IMG/VR virus record: IMGVR_UViG_3300017963_002532
Coordinates: 64,001 to 126,580 of that record
Strand: one strand, 5' to 3'
Source of the DNA: a virus
DNA length: 62,580 nt
A program made the position numbers and the translations under genes. Positions 24,825 to 32,055 of this stretch are shown in pieces. Every line of letters starts with the position of its first letter. Position 1 is the stretch's first letter. The notes beneath the pieces are model-generated. The model was given only the letters and a program-made list of their open reading frames with translations. It was not told the origin of the DNA and did no database searches.

Positions 24825-25609
24825 TAGTATCCCTCGTGATCAAATCGATGCATGAACGGGTCTACACCCGGCGGATATACGTCTTCCGGACGACTATCTT
24901 CACAGAAGTAGAGTTTACGTGCCAATCGCTGACAGTATGCCAGCGCCCTTCGCTCCTCTACCGGGTCTGATCCGGTAAGCTGTCCTAGACTAAGCCGATA
25001 CTCCATCAGCATCTCATTCACAGCCTTGAACTGACCGAACTGACCAATGAGCACGGCGTTGGCGTAGTCTTCACAGATGCGACGCCAGTATGGTCCCGCC
25101 TTGTTCTTCGCCCACATACGAAACATGAACGCGGGTCCCACCTTATACTCGTCTACTAAGTGTTCCCTACCCAGGTCTTCGTGAACCATTGGTCCATGAA
25201 TCATCGCATCATGCTGGTTTACGTAGATGAAGTCACCATATACCATGACGATATCGTCAGACTCGCGGTCTAGCGCATCTACCAATGTAGACACAAAGCG
25301 GGGCTTATATAGGTTGTCGGCGCTGACCATCGTGCCGTAGTCATAGCCGCCCTCGCGGTTGATCGCGTCGAACGCAGTATTAAGAGCGCCGCCGGTTCCC
25401 ATGTTTTCCTGCTCGAAGATCTGAATCTTCTCTGGATACACTTGCTCCCACGCCTGTATAATCTTAAGTAGCTCGGGTCGCGCACCATCGCTTACGGCGA
25501 AGATCTTGTAGTTATCGTAATCCTGGCGCAGCAGCGTGTTCATCGCGGCGTCGGCAAAATCCACGCTCGCATAGAACGGCAGCGCCAAAGCAACTCTTCT
25601 ACTCGCCAT
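24824..25609 (-). CDS. GT2-like glycosyltransferase, pair member a
   Basis: From ATG 25609 (GGAAG upstream) the protein is 261 residues. VALALPFY at the N-terminus, FAVSDGA near residue 36 and MGTGGALNTAFD near residue 68 follow the GT2 strand and nucleotide-binding order, and TMVSADNLYKP near 90 carries the metal-site region as SADN. It is paralogous to the 26005-26814 gene, with a HAD gene now between them. A conserved DVYPPGVDPFMHRFDHE end is shared by both. Acceptor unknown. Confidence 0.77.
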   Translation of the reverse strand: MASRRVALALPFYASVDFADAAMNTLLRQDYDNYKIFAVSDGARPELLKIIQAWEQVYPEKIQIFEQENMGTGGALNTAFDAINREGGYDYGTMVSADNLYKPRFVSTLVDALDRESDDIVMVYGDFIYVNQHDAMIHGPMVHEDLGREHLVDEYKVGPAFMFRMWAKNKAGPYWRRICEDYANAVLIGQFGQFKAVNEMLMEYRLSLGQLTGSDPVEERRALAYCQRLARKLYFCEDSRPEDVYPPGVDPFMHRFDHEGY

Positions 25610-26012
25610 CAGTCTCTTCCGGGAACCATGCAAAACCCAGGCGGCGTAGGGCTTGATCATACACGCCGGAGCCTAGCTCACGCATACACTCGATACTGCG
25701 GTCATCAATAAACGCCACAGCATCGGGCTTACCAGTGCCGCCAGTAAAGATGGAATCATACTCCAGCCCGTGCTTCTTCATCCACTCGCGGATACACTCA
25801 GCGGCGAACTCCGGGCTCTGCCCGTGGAGATCCGTGAAGAACTGGTTAGTTCGGCACGTGTAGATCATCACCGTATACCGCGTGCGCAGGGTCATAAGCA
25901 TCTCTCTCGCGCCCGGGTATGGATCATTGAACGTGCGAAGCCCATCACTCCAGTCATTCGGCTGCGGAGCTAGGGTGCCGTCGAGGTCTACGCACACGAG
26001 AGGCTTAGACAT
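25599..26012 (-). CDS. Small HAD-superfamily phosphatase
   Basis: From ATG 26012 the protein is 137 residues. CVDLDGTLA (about residues 6-14) is a complete DxDGT motif I, IYTCRTN gives motif II, and GKPDAVAFIDDRS gives motifs III and IV (Lys and Asp-Asp). The short cap-less form resembles phosphatases of nucleotide or sugar phosphates and the phosphatase half of polynucleotide kinases. It lies between two paralogous GT2 genes, overlapping the upstream one by 8 bases. It may remove phosphate from a sugar intermediate. Confidence 0.78.
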   Translation of the reverse strand: MSKPLVCVDLDGTLAPQPNDWSDGLRTFNDPYPGAREMLMTLRTRYTVMIYTCRTNQFFTDLHGQSPEFAAECIREWMKKHGLEYDSIFTGGTGKPDAVAFIDDRSIECMRELGSGVYDQALRRLGFAWFPEETDGE

Positions 26013-26814
26013 CATCCAACCCCTTCTTCTCAGCCGCCTCGTGGTCATAGCGGTGGATGTAGGGATCTACGTCGTCAGGATAGATATCGTCCAGTGTAAT
26101 ATCCTGCTCGCCCGACAGGGTGAGACGCGCCAGACGACGCGAGTGCTCCGCTGCCCTCTCCTCTTCTTCCTTATTAGAGCCGGTTAGCTGCTTGCCGGGG
26201 TTGTAGCGGAAGCCCATGAGAACAAGGCGCACTAGCTCAAAGTCCCCATACCGCGCCAGCCGGACTGCCATATCGTAGTCTTCACAGATACGACGCCAGT
26301 AGTCGCCAGCCGCACGCTTAGCGTCCATACGGAACATGAATGCCGGACCCTGATCATAACCATTTACCAAGTCCGACGTGGGCTTGAAGTCGTGGATGAC
26401 CGTCTCGATCACGCGATTGTTGACGTCGATATACTGGAAGTCCGCATACACCATCGCAACCTTTTTGGGCGAATGGTCGAGAGCCTTCACGAGACACGAC
26501 AGGAAGTTCGGGTAGTAGATATTATCACCCGATACCATCGTGCCATAATCGAAGCCACCCTTCTCAAACGCGGCGTCGAACCCCGTGTTGAGAGCACCAC
26601 CCGTGCCCTTGTTCTCTTGGCATAGGACGGTAATCTTCTCTGGATGGCGAGACTCCCACTCTTTCATGATGGGTAGGAGATTGCCCTCCGCGCCATCACT
26701 CACGGCGAAGATATGAAAGTTGTCGTACTCCTGGCTAATCAGGCTACGCATCATCATATGAATCCACCGCTCGCTGCGGTAGAACGGAAGGACTACTGCT
26801 ACGCGTCCACCCAT
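26005..26814 (-). CDS. GT2-like glycosyltransferase, pair member b
   Basis: This 269-residue protein has VAVVLPFY at the N-terminus, FAVSDGA near residue 38, a KGTGGALNTGFD segment and TMVSGDNIYYP near residue 92 as the metal-site region. It is the paralogue of the 24824-25609 gene across its full length. The shared YWRRICEDYxxAV and DPYIHRYDHE segments mark a subfamily distinct from the three-copy family nearby. No membrane segment is visible. Confidence 0.78.
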   Translation of the reverse strand: MGGRVAVVLPFYRSERWIHMMMRSLISQEYDNFHIFAVSDGAEGNLLPIMKEWESRHPEKITVLCQENKGTGGALNTGFDAAFEKGGFDYGTMVSGDNIYYPNFLSCLVKALDHSPKKVAMVYADFQYIDVNNRVIETVIHDFKPTSDLVNGYDQGPAFMFRMDAKRAAGDYWRRICEDYDMAVRLARYGDFELVRLVLMGFRYNPGKQLTGSNKEEEERAAEHSRRLARLTLSGEQDITLDDIYPDDVDPYIHRYDHEAAEKKGLDDV

Positions 26815-27359
26815 TATAGTACTCCCTTATCGGTCAGGTCCGAGATCACATCCTTGATCAGACCAATTGACTCGTCGTCGTCATTAGAGACCTTAATCAA
26901 TAGATCAAAACCATCTTCTACCTGTCGTGGAGGATTAGACTCCAACAACTCGTAATATTCAACTACCTTATCGTCCGGCTGCGACTCCTTGCGGCGCTTG
27001 TTCCGGCGCAGGCACGTGTTCAGATCCGCGTCAACAAAGAAGCCTACGACGCGGAAGTCGTCTACCGGCTTTCCGTGCGACCACGCCTTCACAACCCGAC
27101 ACGCCTCTTGACGTACGCGCTGCACCCGCGAACTCGTGTCTAAGACGTAAGAGATCCCTGTCTTCACACACTTGTATTGCTGTGCTACCGCATGAGCCCA
27201 ATTCTCGCACGCACGCTCCCACGAATAGGGCTCGCCCCTCTCCCAATAATCATCCGGGTTGATATAGTGCAAACCGAATTGTTGCGCCAGCAGCTTGGCG
27301 ACGGTGGTCTTGCCCGATCCCATTGCGCCGATCATGATGATCGCCGTGTGTTTTCTCAT
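26814..27359 (-). CDS. P-loop kinase (AAA_33/polynucleotide-kinase-like)
   Basis: This 181-residue protein has a Walker A motif GAMGSGKTT (about residues 11-19) and a lid-like RRNKRRKE segment near residue 120, in the style of AAA_33, zeta-toxin and polynucleotide-kinase-like small-molecule kinases. VLDTSSR near residue 73 could be the substrate-binding DxS/T site. It may phosphorylate a sugar or a nucleic-acid end. With the small HAD gene nearby it could form a kinase/phosphatase pair, but this is inference. Confidence 0.72.
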   Translation of the reverse strand: MRKHTAIIMIGAMGSGKTTVAKLLAQQFGLHYINPDDYWERGEPYSWERACENWAHAVAQQYKCVKTGISYVLDTSSRVQRVRQEACRVVKAWSHGKPVDDFRVVGFFVDADLNTCLRRNKRRKESQPDDKVVEYYELLESNPPRQVEDGFDLLIKVSNDDDESIGLIKDVISDLTDKGVL

Positions 27360-27583
27360 AGTTCCCCCACTAGGTCGGAAGACTCGTCTGTCCCGTGTAG
27401 TCGTAGTTCCTTATCACAGCACGCCGAGGCATACTCAGGGTTATCTATGATGTATAGAAAGAACCCGCAATGGTTGGACCATAGAATCTCAACCACCTTC
27501 GCCGGTCCTACCCACTGCTGAATCGAGGGGTCAATGTAGTCTACCTCGTCGCCTATTTGAAACGCCTGTTCCACCTGTGGCAT
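27356..27583 (-). CDS. Small unknown protein
   Basis: This is a 75-residue acidic protein with an ATGA overlap with the kinase gene downstream and a TAATG junction with the upstream transferase. FQIGDEVDYIDPSIQQWVGPAKVVEI looks like a small beta-barrel with an SH3- or KOW-like turn pattern. No catalytic motif is present, and the end is Ser/Asp/Glu-rich. Function unknown; tight coupling supports that it is real. Confidence 0.5.
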   Translation of the reverse strand: MPQVEQAFQIGDEVDYIDPSIQQWVGPAKVVEILWSNHCGFFLYIIDNPEYASACCDKELRLHGTDESSDLVGEL

Positions 27584-28392
27584 TATGACTCGCCTTTACA
27601 TCTGTGTAGGGTGAAAGAGTTGGATAGTAATAGAGATGGAATCCCCTGCTGCTCGCCGCGATCGAAATACTCTACGTCGCCAGTCAAGCCGCCGGGACCC
27701 ACGTGATTCCAAAGAGCACCCAGGCGCTCGTAGGTATCGCGGCGCTGAATCCAGCTAGCGCCGACCGTGTGGAACATCCAGCCCCGAGTTGCGTGCCTGA
27801 ACGGCAGGGCATACTCGTCGTTAGTGAGTAGTCGGTCGGCAGAGATCGCCTGACAGAACGTATCGAACTTACCCCAATCGGGCTTATACATATCGTCCCA
27901 CCAACCGATGGGCATGATGTGACGCGAGCATGGCGCTCCATACGCCGCCTTAGATCCGTCCCACGACTCCATCGTATACAGGTGGTAGAATGCCGTCTGC
28001 TCGAAGTTGCCTTCGTCGTCAAGATTCTCATAAGGAAGAATCAACTTCATGGCGTCGCCGATAAAGCCACGACTGAAGATCTGGTCCGAGCCCGACCTGA
28101 ATACATACGTCGCCTGGGACATTTCGTATCCCAGGTTGAAGCAGTTGTAGAGGTTGAACACGAAGTGATGATGCGGATGCCCCTTGAACTCATGTTCCGC
28201 CGCCCTATAGATCACGTAGCGGATGCCGTGGTCTTCAGCATACTGGATGATGTCCGGCTCCGGGTCCCATAGAACGAGGTTGATTTCCATATTGTCGTAG
28301 CCCGCCCGATCCCGGACACACCTTACCCATTGATCGAGCAACTTTACGTTGCGTCCAATAACCGTGTAACAGGATACGAGCGGGTTGTTCAT
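27583..28392 (-). CDS. GT2-like glycosyltransferase (diverged GT-A)
   Basis: This 269-residue protein starts VSCYTVIGRNVKLLDQWVRC, the usual GT2 opening with one strand and a helix. INLVLWDPEPD near residue 38 is in the nucleotide-binding place, and TYVFRSGSDQIFSRGF near residue 93 is in the place of the DxD strand, although the motif reads GSDQ. It may therefore be a diverged transferase. It lies in the glycosyltransferase run, one base from the 27356 gene and 2 bases from the small 28395 gene. Confidence 0.62.
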   Translation of the reverse strand: MNNPLVSCYTVIGRNVKLLDQWVRCVRDRAGYDNMEINLVLWDPEPDIIQYAEDHGIRYVIYRAAEHEFKGHPHHHFVFNLYNCFNLGYEMSQATYVFRSGSDQIFSRGFIGDAMKLILPYENLDDEGNFEQTAFYHLYTMESWDGSKAAYGAPCSRHIMPIGWWDDMYKPDWGKFDTFCQAISADRLLTNDEYALPFRHATRGWMFHTVGASWIQRRDTYERLGALWNHVGPGGLTGDVEYFDRGEQQGIPSLLLSNSFTLHRCKGES

Positions 28393-28394
28393 GA

Positions 28395-28652
28395 CTAATT
28401 CCCTGATGGCGGAGAAGCAGATGTGGTGATGTGAGTAATCTTACCATTGGCATCGACGTCAAACGTGAAGTTTACCGTCTTGCCGTCATCCCACTTACCA
28501 CGGATATACTTACCCTGCTCTACGATCTTCTCGTCCTTTGATTCACCGATTTGATCGTTGCCGTCTGCATCGGTGTAATAAATCTTTACGGTCCACCCCG
28601 TTAGGGTTGAACCAGTAACCGTTAGGCTACTAACGTCACTTTGGGTTGGCAT
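28395..28652 (-). CDS. Small Ser/Thr-rich protein inside the glycosyltransferase run
   Basis: This 85-residue protein has a strong GGAGG ribosome site. The N-terminal 20 residues are rich in Ser and Thr (SDVSSLTVTGSTLTG), followed by a beta-rich, Asp/Lys-rich body and a Ser-rich end with PPSGN. It has no signal peptide or membrane helix. A small non-enzyme protein placed among transferase genes could be a carrier, a virion decoration protein or a glycosylation substrate. That is inference; no family is recognised. Confidence 0.5.
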   Translation of the reverse strand: MPTQSDVSSLTVTGSTLTGWTVKIYYTDADGNDQIGESKDEKIVEQGKYIRGKWDDGKTVNFTFDVDANGKITHITTSASPPSGN

Positions 28653-28653
28653 A

Positions 28654-29748
28654 CTATTCCCTCCAAGCCTGCCCTACCTGGTTACCCCATTCGTCGCGCT
28701 GTCCTGTGATTGTCATCACCCAAATTTGCGGGACCTTAGCCAAACAGTATGGCTGAGTATTGTCCCACTCGTCAAATTGTTTATCATGATAGAATGGATC
28801 ATGCCATCCATTAATAACCTTTAGAATATACGGCGCATCCTCGTCAAGTTGCGCGTGCATGAGTGCGTGTAGCCCTTGAGGAAAGACGCCGGTATAGCGA
28901 GCGATCGTAGTCAAATCCTCAGTATGGTTGAGATACTGCTCAGTCTTCTCTAGGTGAGACTCCACGCCCCTGTCTCCGTGCTTGGCTAACTCTTCCTCAT
29001 AGAACTTTGCCTTCGCCTTTTGCTCTTCTGGATCTTTGATGAAACCCAGGTGCCAGATATACATATCGTTCAGCACGAAACGATACGGCTGCACAGAGTC
29101 ATCGAAGTAACTACAGAACGCATTCGGATAGGACATCACGGGGTGAGCCCGGTAGTGCATTCCCTTGTAGTACTTAATGATTCGCTGGTGCTGAGGCTGA
29201 TGCTCCGGGTCCGCCTTCTTGATGTGCATCATATCCCGGTAGAAGTGGAGGAACAGCGGGACGAACTCGCGGGCTTGCGGGTAGATGTCGATCAACTCAC
29301 GCAGCCGGTGGATATCCTCGGGGCGGTAGAACTCATCAACGTCGTTTATGATCATCCAGTCGCCCTCATCGAGAAACCGTAGGAACGTGTTCTTGATCTC
29401 TTCCAGGTCCACAAATGGGCGGTCCTGCTGAATCAACTCCACCTTATCGTCGGGATCATTGTGCTCGATGAACTCAAGGATCTTCTCCACGGTGGCGTCA
29501 ACAGAGTGACCGTCTTCCGTGCGATTCGGACGAGCAATCGTCGCCCCCTCGATGACAAGGATCTTATCCACGGCGTCGTAGATCGACCCCATCGTGTACT
29601 GGATCAAGTGTTCTTCATTATGAGCCTGAATACACTGCACCAGCTTGGGGCGCATCTCTAACTCGTCCAGAATATGGTAAGAAGCCTTACTCTGCTCCTC
29701 TTCCTTAGCCTTCTGCTCTTCTGGAGTGAGTTCCTTTTCTTCACTCAT
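28654..29748 (-). CDS. GT2-like glycosyltransferase with charged N-terminal extension
   Basis: This 364-residue protein begins with about 30 Glu/Lys-rich residues. It continues with KLVQCIQAHNEEHLIQYTM, the opening strand-helix of GT-A enzymes with the HNEE signature, and has WMIINDVDEFYRPED near residue 128 giving the DVDE metal site. Similar enzymes are annotated as glycosyltransferase family 2 or 92-like. It overlaps the upstream GT-B gene by 8 bases. Donor and acceptor are unknown. Confidence 0.73.
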   Translation of the reverse strand: MSEEKELTPEEQKAKEEEQSKASYHILDELEMRPKLVQCIQAHNEEHLIQYTMGSIYDAVDKILVIEGATIARPNRTEDGHSVDATVEKILEFIEHNDPDDKVELIQQDRPFVDLEEIKNTFLRFLDEGDWMIINDVDEFYRPEDIHRLRELIDIYPQAREFVPLFLHFYRDMMHIKKADPEHQPQHQRIIKYYKGMHYRAHPVMSYPNAFCSYFDDSVQPYRFVLNDMYIWHLGFIKDPEEQKAKAKFYEEELAKHGDRGVESHLEKTEQYLNHTEDLTTIARYTGVFPQGLHALMHAQLDEDAPYILKVINGWHDPFYHDKQFDEWDNTQPYCLAKVPQIWVMTITGQRDEWGNQVGQAWRE

Positions 29749-30721
29749 ATGAACTTTCCTTAATCAGCTTCTCCCAACTCTCCTTGAACGCCTTCCTGCT
29801 GAAGTGCTGCTCCACAACCTTGCGGGAGGCAGAGCCGATCTTCTTCAACTGGTCAGGCGTTAGCTTGGATAGTCGGGCGGCTAGCTCGTTTGCGTCATTC
29901 ACGAAGATCATCGAGTTATCGTCGAATAGCTTCGTCAATGTAGGATTACGAACGGAAATCACGGGTAGACCGCGACCTGCTGCTTGTAACACAAGAAGCG
30001 GCAGGGGATCTGCCTCGTGGATGTTGATGAAGCCCGTGTGCCTCTCAAGTAGGGAGGCTTCCTCGACCTCCTGGGTTTCGTAATAGAGACAGCCGTTCCA
30101 GCCACGAACCTCGATCGGGAGATCCTTGCGGTCCCGGATATCCTTCCATAGCTCGGTCGGATTGAGGTCGATGTGATTGTACCACAGCAGCCACTTACTA
30201 CTCTTCGGTTTATACTTGCGATGCACCGCCGGAGCCCACTCCGGGATCACCACGCTGTCTTCATCTGTGTAGCCCCATGCCTCTTGTGCCTGGGCTGTCT
30301 TGAAGACAACGACGTCTACCTTCTCGTCCAGATCCTTCTTGAAACCCTCGATGTTATACTCGGGCTTCGGGAGGAAGTGCTCGACGTAGATCAGTGGGAA
30401 ACCCAGCGACTCTGCTACCATATGTAGCCTCTCAACATGCTGGTATCTATCATGCGCGATGGCAGCGTCAATATACCGATCGATTCCACGGATATCCATC
30501 AGAGCCTTCATGTTAGCTCGGTCGTTGGCATAGCGAGGATCGTAGTAGTATTGCAAGCCCGGGATCATCGGAGCCCAATGGAAGAAGTCCGCCTGCATCC
30601 CGTCTGCCATCATGAGTTGATACCGCTGGTTCCCATCCATCGTGAGAATGGATGGTCTCTCTTCACGCACGTTGGCTGTATTCACAATCCAAAAGATCTG
30701 TGCGCCGGAATCAGTACTCAT
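29741..30721 (-). CDS. GT-B glycosyltransferase
   Basis: The ATG at 30721 has AAGGAG seven bases upstream and gives 326 residues. The C-terminal half contains HTGFINIHEADPLPLLVLQAAGRGLPVI, equivalent to the E-x7-E donor-binding region of GT4-type enzymes, though the pattern is degenerate. The N-terminal half is a Rossmann-like fold rich in Asp and Tyr. It starts 4 bases after the stop of the next GT4 gene. No membrane segment. Sugar and acceptor unknown. Confidence 0.66.
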   Translation of the reverse strand: MSTDSGAQIFWIVNTANVREERPSILTMDGNQRYQLMMADGMQADFFHWAPMIPGLQYYYDPRYANDRANMKALMDIRGIDRYIDAAIAHDRYQHVERLHMVAESLGFPLIYVEHFLPKPEYNIEGFKKDLDEKVDVVVFKTAQAQEAWGYTDEDSVVIPEWAPAVHRKYKPKSSKWLLWYNHIDLNPTELWKDIRDRKDLPIEVRGWNGCLYYETQEVEEASLLERHTGFINIHEADPLPLLVLQAAGRGLPVISVRNPTLTKLFDDNSMIFVNDANELAARLSKLTPDQLKKIGSASRKVVEQHFSRKAFKESWEKLIKESSYE

Positions 30722-30725
30722 CCAC

Positions 30726-31856
30726 TTACTCCTTGAGTAGAGATTCAAGAATCTCTTTGAACATCGGTCCCACGTGCTCGTGGTCGAATCGGTCCAGCCC
30801 CGTCACCTTGCGCAGCTTACCCTCCTTGTGGTCTTCATAGGCAAGGCGCATCTGCTCGATCATAGAGTTCACAGACGGCTCCGCCCATTGCTCCTGGCTG
30901 GTGAAGAGATACGGAAGCGGGTGACGCATATCGTATACGGGCTCGATACTATGACGAACCTCGTAAATCTCGTCCCGCTTCAAGTATGCCTCGGGTCCAC
31001 CCCACAGAGGAGAGACGATGCCGTTGCCGAATGCCGCCGCCTCGAAGAGCGGGATTCCCCACCCCTCGCCGTTGCTTGCGTTGACGTAGACGTCCGCCGT
31101 CGCGTGAATACGATCGACCTGCTCCCGGCTGAGGATCTGTGAGATGACTACGAGCGGAGGACACTTGGGATACCTCATGCCATCGTTGACGTCATTCACA
31201 AAACTCATGATCTGCTCTTCCTCATTGGAGCGGGTCATCTGGTTAAAGTAACCCTTGAGGATAAGCAATACCTTTTCGCCGTCCTGGAACGCACCCGCGT
31301 ATGCACGCAGTAGCTTGTCGATCCCCTTCTTCTTCGAGATCTGCGAGACGTTGTAGAAGATGAGGGGCTTCTCGTCGTCGGTCAGCTTCTCACCGGCAAT
31401 ATCGTCAATGAGTTCGACCTCGCGGGAATACCTCTCCATCTCGAACGTATGTGGCACAACAAACACGGGCTTGTCGCAACCACCCTTCTTGATAGCCTCT
31501 GCGCTCATAGGGCAGAACGTAACCACCGCGTCCATACGGTTGAGAGACTCAGCCCATGCCTGGGGAATCTTGTCCGTCTCGGTAGCAATCATACCCACGT
31601 ACTTCGCCCGCTTGTCACCGTCCCGCACCGCCATCTCATTCGGAGTTAAGTGCTGGATGATGATATCAACATTGTCGGGCGAGCGCGTGAACAGCTTCCG
31701 CTCCCACGGCTCTAGCTGATGCTCGTGTCCGTCGTCGTACTTGACGTTACGAAGAACGAGGTCCACGCCAACCTTATTGAGCGCGGCAACGTAGTCCCGG
31801 GCTGCTGTAGAATAACCAGAGAAGCCCAGGTATGGACTAATGTATAGGACTTTCAC
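30726..31856 (-). CDS. GT4-family glycosyltransferase
   Basis: This 376-residue protein opens KVLYISPYLGFSGYSTAARDY, the GT4 N-terminal glycine loop, and has VYVNASNGEGWGIPLFEAAAFG near residue 265, the E-x7-E donor-binding motif. The domain order and length are normal for the family. It retains the anomeric configuration when transferring from an NDP-sugar and works in the cytoplasm. It is coupled by ATGA overlap with the small gene at 31853. Confidence 0.86.
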   Translation of the reverse strand: MKVLYISPYLGFSGYSTAARDYVAALNKVGVDLVLRNVKYDDGHEHQLEPWERKLFTRSPDNVDIIIQHLTPNEMAVRDGDKRAKYVGMIATETDKIPQAWAESLNRMDAVVTFCPMSAEAIKKGGCDKPVFVVPHTFEMERYSREVELIDDIAGEKLTDDEKPLIFYNVSQISKKKGIDKLLRAYAGAFQDGEKVLLILKGYFNQMTRSNEEEQIMSFVNDVNDGMRYPKCPPLVVISQILSREQVDRIHATADVYVNASNGEGWGIPLFEAAAFGNGIVSPLWGGPEAYLKRDEIYEVRHSIEPVYDMRHPLPYLFTSQEQWAEPSVNSMIEQMRLAYEDHKEGKLRKVTGLDRFDHEHVGPMFKEILESLLKE

Positions 31857-32047
31857 TTCTCTTCCTCTTCCTTTTTCTCTAACATTTTCTTCCAGGCTCT
31901 TTCTGGCACAGCACTCATAAACTTGTCTTCATCGGTGAGCAGAGATGTAGGAAGACTATGTTGAAATACATCAAAGCCGCCGTGGTGGTTCTTGAATATA
32001 CAAGTATGACCTGAATCAGATATCAGATTACCATCGACCCACTTCAT
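31853..32047 (-). CDS. Small unknown protein
   Basis: This 64-residue protein has a Gly/His-rich N-terminal half and a Lys/Glu-rich C-terminal end of about 15 residues. It fits exactly between the two GT4 genes, with an ATGA overlap downstream and 8 bases upstream. No motif or membrane segment is recognised. It may be a small accessory or regulatory protein; nothing further can be supported. Confidence 0.45.
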   Translation of the reverse strand: MKWVDGNLISDSGHTCIFKNHHGGFDVFQHSLPTSLLTDEDKFMSAVPERAWKKMLEKKEEEEK

Positions 32048-32055
32048 GTTAGCCC

